From NCBI GenBank assembly GCA_041984235.1, contig JBHIYN010000004.1:248001-312000 (forward strand): a DNA stretch of 64,000 bases, read 5' to 3'. The DNA comes from JBHIYN01 sp041984235. GTDB taxonomy: Bacteria > Pseudomonadota > Gammaproteobacteria > Ga0077536. Both the position numbers and the translations under genes were made by a program. The stretch's first letter is position 1. Each line of letters opens with the position of its first letter. Shown piece after piece: positions 15,666 through 24,309 of this stretch. The notes below the pieces were generated by a model. It saw nothing but the letters and a program-made list of their open reading frames with translations, was not told the DNA's origin and did not search any database.

Positions 15666-17812
15666 GCGGGATCGACAGTTTGCCGCAGGCAGCCGGCGAG
15701 TGCTGCTGGAAGGTCGAGCGCGCCGACCGGGCGGCGGTGCTGATCGACGCGGCGAGCTACTTTCGCGCCGTGCGCCGTGCAATCCTGCAGGCGCAGCGCA
15801 GCGTGTGCATCATTGGCTGGGACCTGCACAGCGCCACGCGCCTGGTGCGCGACGACGAGCGCGACGCCGGCGACGATGCCCCCGGCACGCTGCGCGAGGT
15901 GCTGGAGCGCGCGGTGCGGGACAACCCGCGGCTGAACATCCACATCCTGCTGTGGGACTGGGCCGTGCTCTACGCCGGCGAGCGCGAGCTGATGCCGCGC
16001 ATCAACCTCGACTGGCGCCTGCCGCCGTCGGTGCACATGGAGCTCGACGGCGCGGTTCCAATCGGTGCCAGCCAGCACCAGAAGCTGGTCGTGATCGACG
16101 ACGTGCTGGCGTTCTGCGGCGGCCTCGACCTCACGGTGCGGCGCTGGGACCGGCGCGACCATGCGGTCGAGGAGCCCGAGCGGGTCGATCACGAGGGCGC
16201 GCCCTACGGGCCCTACCACGACGCGCAAGTGGCCGTGAGCGGGCCGGCGGCCGGCCGCCTGGCCGAGGAGGCGCGGCGACGCTGGCAGGCCGCGACCGGT
16301 GAGTCCCTGCCGCAGGCGGAGCCGTCCGCGGATGGCGCCACGCTGCCCGATCTGCCGGAGGCCGCGGTCGTGTTGCAGGACGTGCGCGCCGCGATCGCGC
16401 GCACCGTGCCTGACACCGACGCCGAGCGCGCCGTGACCGAGGTGCGCGACTCGCTGCTGGCGATGATCGCGAACGCCAGCGAGACCATCTACATCGAGAA
16501 CCAGTTCGTGTGCGCCGACGTCATCGCACACGCCCTGGCCGAGCGTTTGCAGCAGGTACCGCAACTCGAAGTCCTCATCGTCACGCCGGGCGATCACAAG
16601 GGCTGGCTGGAATCGCGCAGCATGGGCGCCGGCCGGGTGCGCTTCGTGCAGCAGCTGCAGGAAGCGGGCGTCGCCGACCGTGCGCCGCTGATGACCCCGG
16701 TGCGCCGCGGCGACGATGGCGACACGGCGATCTTCGTCCATGCCAAGGTCATGATCGTGGACGGCTGCGTGCTGCGTATCGGCTCGGCCAACCTCAACAA
16801 CCGCTCGATGGGCTTCGACTCGGAGTGCGACGTCATCGTGCTGGCGGAGAACGACGCGCAGCGCGCGGCGGTCGCCGGGGTGCTGCACGAGCTGCTCGGC
16901 GAGCACCTCGGTGCGGCGCCGCAGCGGGTTGCCGCGGCGATCGCCGAGCACGGCCTGCTCGGCGCGGTGGCGGCGCTGAACGACGGCGAGCGCGGCCTGC
17001 GGCCGATCGAGGAGAACCCCGACGAGGCGACGGTCGGCAACGATCTCTACGTCACCGTCGCCGACCCGGAGCGGCCGGTCTGCCTGCGCGACTTCCTGCC
17101 GTTCGTCGGCGACCAGGGCGACAGCGAGGGCGTCGCCCGGCGCTCGATCATTCCGCTCATTGCGATAGCCCTGGTCTGTGGCGCACTGGCGCTGGTGTGG
17201 CGGGTCACGCCGATCTCGGAACTGGCCGAGCCGGGCCGCCTGCAGACCCTGCTCGCCGGCATCCAGGCTTCACCGTGGACGCCGCTGCTGATGCTCGGTG
17301 GCTACGTTGCCGGCACCTTCCTGATGCTGCCGGTCACGGCCATGGTGATCGCCACCGGCCTCGCCTTCGACGCGCTCACGGCCTTCGTCTACGCGATCAC
17401 GGGCTCGCTCGCCGGCGCCATCGCCACCTACCTGGTCGGGCGCTACTTCGACGCCGGCTTTCTCGAACGGCGCGCCGGCACGCGGCTGCGCCCAATCGCG
17501 AACGCGGTGCGGCGGCGCGGGATCCTGGCCATGGCGACGGTGCGCGTGATCCCGGTCGCGCCGTTCCCCATCGTCAACGCCATCGCCGGTGCCGCGCGGG
17601 TGCGATTTCGCGATTTCGTGATCGGCACCGTGCTCGGCATGGCGCCCGGCATTGCCGTGATCACCGCGCTGGGCGACAGCATGGGCGCCCTGCTCGAGGG
17701 CTGGACCTGGACCGACGCGCTTCAGGTGGCGGCGCTGGTCGCGGTCTGGATCGGGCTCGCCTTCGGCGCCCGCCGCCTGCTGCGGGTCGACACGGAGCGG
17801 GACAACGACTGA
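15662..17812 (+). CDS. Phospholipase D domain fused to VTT (DedA/TVP38-like) membrane domain
   Basis: A 716-residue two-part protein. The N-terminal part (to about residue 480) is a phospholipase D enzyme with both HxKx4D motifs: His139-Lys141-Asp146 (HQKLVVID) and His360-Lys362-Asp367 (HAKVMIVD), plus IENQFV as in cardiolipin synthase/PLD relatives. The C-terminal part (about 495-705) is a multi-pass SNARE-associated/VTT domain with the typical GYVAGTFLMLPVTAM and RVIPVAPFPIVNAIAG segments. It probably acts on phospholipids at the inner membrane, making or remodelling cardiolipin-like lipids (inference). Start GTG 15662 overlaps the amidase stop. An EEP-family gene follows, an arrangement I know from other proteobacteria. 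Confidence 0.92.
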   Translation: MSGIDSLPQAAGECCWKVERADRAAVLIDAASYFRAVRRAILQAQRSVCIIGWDLHSATRLVRDDERDAGDDAPGTLREVLERAVRDNPRLNIHILLWDWAVLYAGERELMPRINLDWRLPPSVHMELDGAVPIGASQHQKLVVIDDVLAFCGGLDLTVRRWDRRDHAVEEPERVDHEGAPYGPYHDAQVAVSGPAAGRLAEEARRRWQAATGESLPQAEPSADGATLPDLPEAAVVLQDVRAAIARTVPDTDAERAVTEVRDSLLAMIANASETIYIENQFVCADVIAHALAERLQQVPQLEVLIVTPGDHKGWLESRSMGAGRVRFVQQLQEAGVADRAPLMTPVRRGDDGDTAIFVHAKVMIVDGCVLRIGSANLNNRSMGFDSECDVIVLAENDAQRAAVAGVLHELLGEHLGAAPQRVAAAIAEHGLLGAVAALNDGERGLRPIEENPDEATVGNDLYVTVADPERPVCLRDFLPFVGDQGDSEGVARRSIIPLIAIALVCGALALVWRVTPISELAEPGRLQTLLAGIQASPWTPLLMLGGYVAGTFLMLPVTAMVIATGLAFDALTAFVYAITGSLAGAIATYLVGRYFDAGFLERRAGTRLRPIANAVRRRGILAMATVRVIPVAPFPIVNAIAGAARVRFRDFVIGTVLGMAPGIAVITALGDSMGALLEGWTWTDALQVAALVAVWIGLAFGARRLLRVDTERDND

Positions 17813-17837
17813 GGCGCCGCCCAGCGAGCCGGCCGGC

Positions 17838-18527
17838 GTGGTCAGCTACAACCTGCACGGCTGCCGCGGCGGCGACGGTGTGCACGACATCGAGCGCTGC
17901 GTCGCCGTGGTCGCGGCCGCGCGGCCGGTCATCGCCGGGCTGCAGGAAGTCGATTCGCGCGACGGCCCGGACGTGTGGCGCGCGTTCGAACGGGCACTGG
18001 GATTCGAAGCCGTGCCCGGACCGACCCTCGCCGGTGCGCGCGGCCACTACGGCAACCTGCTGCTGAGCCGCTACCCGGTGCGCACGGTGCGCCACCACGA
18101 CCTCGCCGTCGACGGGCGCGAGCCGCGCCGCGCGATCGACGCCGACCTCGACCTGGACGGCACGCCGTTACGCGTGATCGTGACCCACCTCGGTCTCGCC
18201 CGGCGCGAGCGCCGGCTGCAGCTGGCGCGCCTGGCGCGCGCCATCGAGAGCCACTGGCGCGGCCAGGCGACGCTGGTGCTGGGAGACTTCAACCAGTGGT
18301 GGCGGCCGGGGCGCGTCGGCGCCGGCCTGCACCCGGCGCTCGCGACCCCGGCGCTGCCGGCGAGCTTCCCGGCGCGCCGGCCGGTCTTCGCCCTGGACCA
18401 GATCTGGTGTTACCCGCCGCGCCTGGTGCGCGCGGTGACGGCGCTGAAGACGCCGCCGGCGCACCTCGCCTCCGACCACCTGCCGCTGGCCGGCGTGCTC
18501 GACGCCGCCACGGCGGGCGCGGCCTGA
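17838..18527 (+). CDS. Endonuclease/exonuclease/phosphatase family protein
   Basis: A 229-residue EEP-fold metal-dependent phosphoesterase. Conserved features are VSYNLHG at the start (Asn ligand), QEVD with Glu37, HLGLARRER (catalytic His segment), GDFNQW, and SDHLPL near the C-terminus. The family cleaves DNA, RNA or phospholipid head groups; being 25 bases after a PLD-VTT gene, a lipid phosphodiesterase role is a reasonable guess. Start GTG 17838 is the only initiation codon before the core strand, which leaves an unusually short N-terminus. There is no signal peptide. Confidence 0.85.
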   Translation: MVSYNLHGCRGGDGVHDIERCVAVVAAARPVIAGLQEVDSRDGPDVWRAFERALGFEAVPGPTLAGARGHYGNLLLSRYPVRTVRHHDLAVDGREPRRAIDADLDLDGTPLRVIVTHLGLARRERRLQLARLARAIESHWRGQATLVLGDFNQWWRPGRVGAGLHPALATPALPASFPARRPVFALDQIWCYPPRLVRAVTALKTPPAHLASDHLPLAGVLDAATAGAA

Positions 18528-18530
18528 ACG

Positions 18531-19439
18531 ATGGCCAGGCGTCGTATCGGTTGCCGGGAGGTCGAAACCTCCAACGCAGACAAGGTGCTGTTTCCCGCCG
18601 ACGGCATCACCAAGGGCGCGGTGATCGACTACTACCTCAAGGTCGCCGCGACCCTGTTGCCGCATCTCGCCGGGCGCCCGCTGACCCTGCAGCGCTTTCC
18701 GGACGGCATTGGCACGGACGGCTTCTACCAGAAGGCGGTGCCGGACTACTTTCCCGACTGGGTCAACCGCGTACAGGTCGCCACGGCGACCGAGTCGCAG
18801 TGGCAGGTGATCTGCAGCGACGCGGCCACGCTCGCCTACCTCGGGCAGCAGGCGTGCATCACGCCGCACGCGTGGCTGTCACGCCGGGATTGCCTCGATC
18901 GGCCCGACCGGCTGGTGTTCGACCTCGATCCGCCGGACGGGGATTTCGCCGCGGTGCGCGCGGCGGCGTTCCGCGTTCGCGCGCTGCTGGAACAGCTCGA
19001 GCTGCCGGCCTACGTCATGACCACCGGCTCACGCGGGGTGCACGTGGTGGTGCCGTTGCAGCCTGCGTCCGGCTTCGACGCGGTGCGCGACTTTGCCCGG
19101 CGGCTCGCCGCCGAGCTCGCCCGCCGCCATCCGCAATCGCTGACCGTTGCGCAGCGCAAACGCGAACGTGCCGGGCGCGTGTACATCGATACCGGCAACA
19201 ACGCCTATGGCCAGACCGTGGTCGCGCCCTATGCCCTGCGTGCGCGTGACGGCGCGCCGGTCGCGACACCGCTGACCTGGGAAGAGCTCGCCGATCGCGC
19301 CACCCACGCGCGCCGCTGGACGCTGCGCTCGATACCGCGCCGCCTCGGCCAGCGCGAGGATCCGTGGGCGCGCATCGATGCCGACGCGGTGTCGCTGGCC
19401 GGCGCCTGCGAGCGTCTCGCCGCGCTCAGCGCGGGGTGA
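18531..19439 (+). CDS. Stand-alone LigD-type polymerase/primase domain protein
   Basis: A 302-residue archaeo-eukaryotic primase-like polymerase of the type forming the polymerase domain of LigD in bacterial non-homologous end joining. Recognisable segments are NADKVLFPADGITKGAVIDYY, the metal-binding DLDPPD at 131-136, and TTGSRGVHVVVPL near 162. Neither a ligase nor a nuclease domain is attached, and no Ku or ligase gene lies in the window. Full LigD proteins exceed 800 residues, so this is a single-domain form. It follows the EEP gene by 3 bases and overlaps the P450 gene tail to tail by 14 bases. Confidence 0.92.
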   Translation: MARRRIGCREVETSNADKVLFPADGITKGAVIDYYLKVAATLLPHLAGRPLTLQRFPDGIGTDGFYQKAVPDYFPDWVNRVQVATATESQWQVICSDAATLAYLGQQACITPHAWLSRRDCLDRPDRLVFDLDPPDGDFAAVRAAAFRVRALLEQLELPAYVMTTGSRGVHVVVPLQPASGFDAVRDFARRLAAELARRHPQSLTVAQRKRERAGRVYIDTGNNAYGQTVVAPYALRARDGAPVATPLTWEELADRATHARRWTLRSIPRRLGQREDPWARIDADAVSLAGACERLAALSAG

Positions 19440-20814
19440 CGTGCACGGCCATGCCGAAGCGCGGCTTGAGCGTGACCACTGCCTGCGGCACCACCGGGTG
19501 CCCGGCCACGGGGCGCACGCGAAAGCGCTGCAGCAGTTGCGCCAGCACCAGCTGGACCTCGAGCATGGCCATGCCGGCGCCGATGCAGGCGCGCGGGCCG
19601 GCGGCGAACGGGATGTAGGCGTAGGAGTGGCGTGACTTGCCGCGCCCGGGCGCGAAGCGCTCCGGGTCGAAGCGCTCCGGCTCGGGCCAGAATTCGGGGT
19701 GGCGGTGCAGCACGTACATGGTGATGGCGAGGTAGCTCCCGGCCGGGATGCGGTAGCCGCCGAACTCGCTCTCGACCGTCGCCCGCCGCGCGATGCCCCA
19801 CACCGGCGGGTACACGCGCATCGATTCCTGCACGACCTGCTTGAGGTAGGGCAGGGCGGGCAGATCGGCGCTGGTCGCGGGGCGGCCGCCGAGTACGCGG
19901 TCGAGCTCGTCGAGCAGGCGCGCCTCGACCTCCGGATGCTGCGCGAGCAGGTGGAAGGTCCAGTCCAGCGCGGTCGCCGAGGTCTCATGCCCGGCCAGCA
20001 TCAGGGTGATGATCTCGTCGCGCATCTGCGCTTCGCTCATGCCCTCGCCGCTGTCCTCGTCGCGCGCCGCGAGCAGGCGGTGCACGATGTCGCCCTCGGC
20101 GCCGCCGCCGTTGCGGTGGGCGTCGACCAGGCCGTCGACGATGTCGTCGAGACGCGCCTTGATGCGCGCGAAGCGGCGGTTGCTCGGCACCGGCAGCCAC
20201 GGCAGCAGGGTCAGCAGCGCGCGCACCCGCAGCGGGTGCTGATTGAGCACGTCCAGATAGCCGGCCATCTCGTCGGCGGCCTCGTCGATGGCGGCGCCGA
20301 ACAGCGTGCGGCACACGACCTGGAAAGTGACCCGGCTCATGTCGCGGTCCAGCCACACGACCTCGTCCGCCGCGCGCGTCTGCCACTGCGCCGCCAGCGC
20401 CGCGGTCATCTCGTTGATGGCGCCGTCGAAGCCATCGATGTTGCGGTTGGCGAACACCGGCTGCATCAGGCGCCGCTGGCGGGCCCAGTCGGGGCCGTCG
20501 TTGGTCACCAGCCCCTGGCCCAGGGTGCGCGCGATGACGCGGTAGTCGAGCGTGCCCTTGGTGTACTCCGGCCAGGCCTTGGTCAGCACCTGGCGCACGT
20601 AGTCCGGGTGGTTGATGCAGAACACGCTCATCATGCCGCGAAAGCGCAGCACGTCGCCGTACTCGCCGAAGAGCTTCATCAGGTAGTCCGGCGGGCTCAT
20701 CCGGAACACCTCGAAGGCGCGGTACCACGGCGGCCCCGGCGGCAGGGGCAGGGTGCCGTGCTTCAGGGGGCTGCTGGCTTCCATTGGCGGATCGTCCCGG
20801 TGGTCTGCGTCCAT
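19426..20814 (-). CDS. Cytochrome P450
   Basis: A 462-residue cytochrome P450 monooxygenase. The I-helix oxygen-binding motif AGHETSA, the K-helix ExxR (ESMR), and the heme loop FAAGPRACIG with Cys410 are all intact. The N-terminus lacks a membrane anchor but carries a proline-rich PLPPGPP hinge, a pattern seen in CYP4/CYP102-like fatty-acid hydroxylases and their soluble bacterial relatives. Electron partners are not encoded nearby. ATG 20814 is given; ATG 20784 (MEASSPLKHG) is equally possible. It would hydroxylate a lipid or hydrocarbon, consistent with the catabolic neighbourhood. Confidence 0.92.
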   Translation of the reverse strand: MDADHRDDPPMEASSPLKHGTLPLPPGPPWYRAFEVFRMSPPDYLMKLFGEYGDVLRFRGMMSVFCINHPDYVRQVLTKAWPEYTKGTLDYRVIARTLGQGLVTNDGPDWARQRRLMQPVFANRNIDGFDGAINEMTAALAAQWQTRAADEVVWLDRDMSRVTFQVVCRTLFGAAIDEAADEMAGYLDVLNQHPLRVRALLTLLPWLPVPSNRRFARIKARLDDIVDGLVDAHRNGGGAEGDIVHRLLAARDEDSGEGMSEAQMRDEIITLMLAGHETSATALDWTFHLLAQHPEVEARLLDELDRVLGGRPATSADLPALPYLKQVVQESMRVYPPVWGIARRATVESEFGGYRIPAGSYLAITMYVLHRHPEFWPEPERFDPERFAPGRGKSRHSYAYIPFAAGPRACIGAGMAMLEVQLVLAQLLQRFRVRPVAGHPVVPQAVVTLKPRFGMAVHVTPR

Positions 20815-20861
20815 GCTACGGGTGACCCGCACAGGGAGCAAAGGTACCCCGACGGCGGCCG

Positions 20862-21845
20862 CTAAAGCAGGCCTTCGCCACTCAGCCAGGCATGACTGTC
20901 GGCGAGCATGTCGCTGAGCGGGCGCGCGTCGTAACCCAGTTCGCGCCGGGCACGGGAATCGTCGCAGCGATAGGTGGCAGCGAAGACGTCCACGATCTCG
21001 GGGGTGTACACCGTTGCTTCGCCCAGATGCCCGGCGATCTCACCCTGCACCGCGGCGTAGCGGAGCAGGAGATCGACTGGCAGGCGGCGCGTGGTGAAGG
21101 GCACGCCCAGCAGTCCCGCCATGCCTTCCAGTACCGTGTAGAGATCGGCTTCGGCACCGCCGAGGATGTAATTCCCGTGCACACCGGGTCGGGTAGCCGC
21201 GGCCTCGTGCGCGGCGACTACATCGCTGACGTGGCTCCAGGTCATCACGCCAGCGTCCGGTGCGTAGGGCATCAGTCCGTCGCGCACGAGAAAGAAGAAC
21301 AGACCCCAGGTAGTACGGTCGAAGGGACCGAGGATCCCTCCGGAGTTGATAATGCAGGACTCCAGGCCGCGTCCCTGCGCCTCGCGCACGACCTCCTCGG
21401 CGGCGAGTTTGCTGCGGGCGTAATTGAGCGCGGACGAGCCAGCGGTCTGCGGCGTCGCCTCGGTGACCACGGTATCGTGCACGCCATAGGTGGCCAGCGT
21501 CGAGGTATACACGAAGCGCCCGGCGCCGCGCGCCAGCGCCGCGTCCACCAGGTGGCGCGTGCCGTCGACGTTGACCTGTGTCTGGGCGTCGTTGCCGGCG
21601 GCCTGGAAGTTGAGATCGGAAGCGACGTGGAAGACCGCGTCCACGCCCTGCGGCATCGCGGCCAGCAGCGATTGTGGATCGGTCAGGTCGCCGCCGACGA
21701 GGGTGGCCGGAAAGCGACCGAGCACGGAAAGATCGGAGCTCTTGCGGTGCAGTGCGGTGACGGCCCAGCCAGAGTCGGTGAGGTGCTTGACGAGGTTGGC
21801 GCCGACGAAGCCAGTGCCGCCGGTCACGAATGCAGTCCGGGCCAT
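20862..21845 (-). CDS. NAD-dependent epimerase/dehydratase (extended SDR)
   Basis: A 327-residue extended short-chain dehydrogenase of the dihydroflavonol-reductase/3-beta-HSD-like group. The nucleotide motif GGTGFVG is at residues 9-15, VFHVASD follows, and the active site is YTSTLATYG (Ser/Thr) with YARSK supplying Tyr and Lys. It would oxidise or reduce a hydroxyl group on a lipid, sterol or sugar-like substrate with NAD(P). It lies 47 bases upstream of the P450 gene on the same strand, and the two could act in one pathway (inference). Confidence 0.88.
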   Translation of the reverse strand: MARTAFVTGGTGFVGANLVKHLTDSGWAVTALHRKSSDLSVLGRFPATLVGGDLTDPQSLLAAMPQGVDAVFHVASDLNFQAAGNDAQTQVNVDGTRHLVDAALARGAGRFVYTSTLATYGVHDTVVTEATPQTAGSSALNYARSKLAAEEVVREAQGRGLESCIINSGGILGPFDRTTWGLFFFLVRDGLMPYAPDAGVMTWSHVSDVVAAHEAAATRPGVHGNYILGGAEADLYTVLEGMAGLLGVPFTTRRLPVDLLLRYAAVQGEIAGHLGEATVYTPEIVDVFAATYRCDDSRARRELGYDARPLSDMLADSHAWLSGEGLL

Positions 21846-21910
21846 GGTTCACCTCCGCAGGGGACGGGATCGCAGACCGCCTGCGATCCCGACACCGAAT
21901 CAACGCCCTG

Positions 21911-22951
21911 TCAACGCCGGAAGTGCGGCATCACGTCCTTGGCGAACATCTCCATGGAATTACGGATGTGGTGCGGGGCGAGGCCGGACAGGGCCATGCC
22001 CATCACCAGGTGGGTGACGCGGCCGCGCTTCATGTAGTCGGCGATCATCTCGCGCACGTCGGCCGGGGTGCCGACCATGGCCTGCTCGCCGAAGACGTCG
22101 AAGGACTGCGAGCGGATGATCTCGTCGACCGAGGGAATGCCCTCGATGGCCTTGTCGTCGCCGGGCTTGTCGTTGGCCTCGGCGAACCACTCGGCGTAGC
22201 GGCTGGCGGTGTAATGCAGCGACTTCGCCGCCGTCTCCCAGGCCTGCTCGCGGCTCGGTGCGACGTGCACCCAGCGCAGCTGCGCGGTGAAGTACTCCTG
22301 CGGGTTGCGGCCGGCGGCCTCGAGGTAGCCATCGTACTGCTCGACCAGCGCCGGCGGGCCGACGACCTGGAAGTGGCAGCCCATCCTGGCCGCGCGCTCG
22401 ATCGCCTTGGGCGCCAGCGCGCCGATCCAGATCGGCACGTGCGGCTTCTGCAGGCCGGGCGGCACGATCTGGATCTCCTTCAGGTGGTTGTACTCGCCGT
22501 CGTAGGTCACGACCTCGTCGGAGAGCAGCTTCTGGATGATCTCCACGCCCTCGCGCAGGCGCTTGCCGCGGGTGGTGGCGGGAATGCCCTGGTCGTCGAA
22601 TTCCTTGACCCGGTAACCGAGCCCGACGCCGAGGTCGAAGCGTCCGTTGGACATGACATCGACGGTGGCGCTGTCTTCGGCGATGCGGATCGGGTTGTGC
22701 AGCGGCAGCAGGACGAGGAAGGTGCCGATGCGGATGCGCGTGGTGCGCTGCGAAACGGCGCCCGCGATCGGCAGCAGCGACGGCGAGTAGCCGTCGTCGA
22801 CGAAATGGTGCTCGGTCAGCCAGGCATTGTCGTAGCCCATCGCCTCGGACTCGGCGATGAGATCGAGATGGGTACGGTAGAGCTCGGTCCACGGCACGCG
22901 GTTGAACTCGGGGTTGCGGAACGGCCACAGCAGGCCAAAGCGTAGGTTCAT
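21911..22951 (-). CDS. LLM class flavin-dependent oxidoreductase
   Basis: A 346-residue bacterial-luciferase-like monooxygenase. Family features are MNLRFGLLWPFRNPE at the start, WLTEHHF with the conserved His pair near residue 45, SNGRFDLGVGLGY near 101-113, and a C-terminal GTPADVREMIADYM region. It uses reduced FMN or F420 to oxygenate an unknown substrate. The start ATG 22951 is well supported by a GAGGAGGA ribosome site on the minus strand. It is the first gene of a minus-strand run with the SDR and P450 genes. Confidence 0.9.
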   Translation of the reverse strand: MNLRFGLLWPFRNPEFNRVPWTELYRTHLDLIAESEAMGYDNAWLTEHHFVDDGYSPSLLPIAGAVSQRTTRIRIGTFLVLLPLHNPIRIAEDSATVDVMSNGRFDLGVGLGYRVKEFDDQGIPATTRGKRLREGVEIIQKLLSDEVVTYDGEYNHLKEIQIVPPGLQKPHVPIWIGALAPKAIERAARMGCHFQVVGPPALVEQYDGYLEAAGRNPQEYFTAQLRWVHVAPSREQAWETAAKSLHYTASRYAEWFAEANDKPGDDKAIEGIPSVDEIIRSQSFDVFGEQAMVGTPADVREMIADYMKRGRVTHLVMGMALSGLAPHHIRNSMEMFAKDVMPHFRR

Positions 22952-23599
22952 CGGATCCTCCTCCTCGATGGATGCGCCCGGCGCCGCGCGGCGGGCGTCA
23001 GGCACGGTACACGCGGCCCCCGGCGCGGGCAAGGCGCGGCCGGCCGGCCTGCACCCCGGTGCGCAATGTTGAGACAGTGGGTGACGCGGAGTCTGGCAGC
23101 GAGCGCCGCGGGCGCGCCTGCGGCACGTCCTGAACGGCCGGCCGCAAGCTTCGCACGGACCCGCAAGCGCCGCGGGAACATGCCATGCTTGACCCGTGCG
23201 CCGTGCGGCGCGGCGCTGTGCGGCCCCGGACCGGCCGCGGCAGTCGCGCTGCAGCCGGGTCGCGGCAAGCGCGCCAGGAGACGGGCCCCGCAGGGCCCGC
23301 CGCGATGTGGCCGCGGGACAGGCGAAGCCGCCGCATCGCCGTCGAGCATGGTGGCGGTGCGGTATGACCCGGCGATGGCAGGGCGGTGACAGCGCCGCGA
23401 CATCCGTGCGCGAAGCGTCCCCGGACCCGCATGTGGCTTGTGTAACATGCGCGTCACGCCCGAATGCTACCGTCCGCGCCGCATTCCGCGGAGTCGTCCC
23501 CGGCAAAGCCCACGGGGGTGTGGTATATGATGCCGACCCCGGTCGCGTGCCGCCGCGGGCACCAGCGGCAAACCCTGTTCCGATCACTCTTTTCGCGAC
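22952..23599. other. 648-base region without a supported gene
   Basis: This lies between the divergent starts of the LLM gene and gspC. Open frames here encode Arg/Ala/Pro-rich sequence with no domain character and no third-position pattern like that of neighbouring genes. The only items I can point to are the TGTAAC-N17-ATGCTA element at 23441-23469 and a TATGAT hexamer at 23526-23531 with no good -35. A small RNA or a regulator site could be hidden here, but nothing in the sequence shows it. Confidence 0.5.
23441..23469 (+). promoter_or_regulatory. TGTAAC-N17-ATGCTA element upstream of gspC
   Basis: TGTAAC (23441-23446), 17 bases, ATGCTA (23464-23469). The same arrangement, TGTAAC-N17-GTGCTA, lies before the exbB-fusion gene at 44775-44803. 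TGTAAC resembles -35 elements of some ECF sigma factors. The gspC start is about 130 bases downstream. Confidence 0.35.
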
Positions 23600-24253
23600 A
23601 TGAACATTCCAGGCAAACTCGTGCCACGCTCAGGGTGGCCGCCGCTGGCCGCGCCGCTCGGCGCCCTGGTCGTGCTGGCCGCACTGGTCACCGGCGTCGC
23701 CCACGAGGAATACGTTACCGCACGCGCGGCTCACGAGGCCGAGCAGGCGCTGCGGCGCGTGACCGCCGAGTCTGACGCGCTGCCCGCCGGGGCGGCGACC
23801 GACCGCGGCGCACGCGACGTGGCGGCACTTCGCGGCAGCCAGCTGTTCGGCGTGCCGGTCGCGCCGCAGGCGGACGCCGCCGCGCAGCCCGAGTCACCCC
23901 TCGCCGTCGCTGCCGGGCAGGTCCCGGAGGAACTGCCGGTGGCCACGGCAGGCGTCACGGTCCAGGGTATCGTCTACAGCCCGCTCGAGGGTGAAAGCCG
24001 CACCCTGCTGAGCGGTGTCAGCGAAACCGTGCGCAGCTACCGGGTTGGCGACGAACTGCCCGGACGCCTGGTGATCCGCTTCATAGAGAGCGGGCGCGTG
24101 GTGGTCGAGCAGGATGGCGAGCTCAAGGCCTTGCCGCTCAGTCAGCCGGGACGCACGGCCGCGCTCGGCGGCGCTGCCACGGGCGACCGCCGCGCGGCAC
24201 AGCGGGCACGCCTGCGAGACGTTGCCGCCCGCAACGCCGGCGCCCGGGACTGA
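23600..24253 (+). CDS. gspC: Type II secretion inner-membrane protein GspC
   Basis: A 217-residue GspC, the inner-membrane protein that links the secretin to the assembly platform. It has a short cytoplasmic N-terminus, one membrane helix (about 17-35), a periplasmic linker, and the homology region: SQLFGVPV, then VQGIVYSPLEGESRTLLSG and VGDELPGRLVIRFIE, which fit the GspC HR fold. A PDZ or coiled-coil end is lacking, and the C-terminus is a short Arg/Ala-rich tail. It is first in gspCDEF, 56 bases before gspD. No ribosome site is obvious ahead of ATG 23600. Confidence 0.85.
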   Translation: MNIPGKLVPRSGWPPLAAPLGALVVLAALVTGVAHEEYVTARAAHEAEQALRRVTAESDALPAGAATDRGARDVAALRGSQLFGVPVAPQADAAAQPESPLAVAAGQVPEELPVATAGVTVQGIVYSPLEGESRTLLSGVSETVRSYRVGDELPGRLVIRFIESGRVVVEQDGELKALPLSQPGRTAALGGAATGDRRAAQRARLRDVAARNAGARD

Positions 24254-24309
24254 TCGAATCATTGCCGGGTCGGCGCCGCGGCCCTCGCGACCCACGGATC
24301 TTCGCTCGT

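Noticed and set aside
15662..17812. A PLD-type restriction or antiphage nuclease
   Set aside because: The fused multi-pass VTT domain and cardiolipin-synthase-like motifs argue for a membrane lipid enzyme; no defence genes lie nearby.
22952..23599. Several short open frames in the gap before gspC
   Set aside because: Products are Arg/Ala/Pro-rich, lack ribosome sites and overlap one another in all frames.
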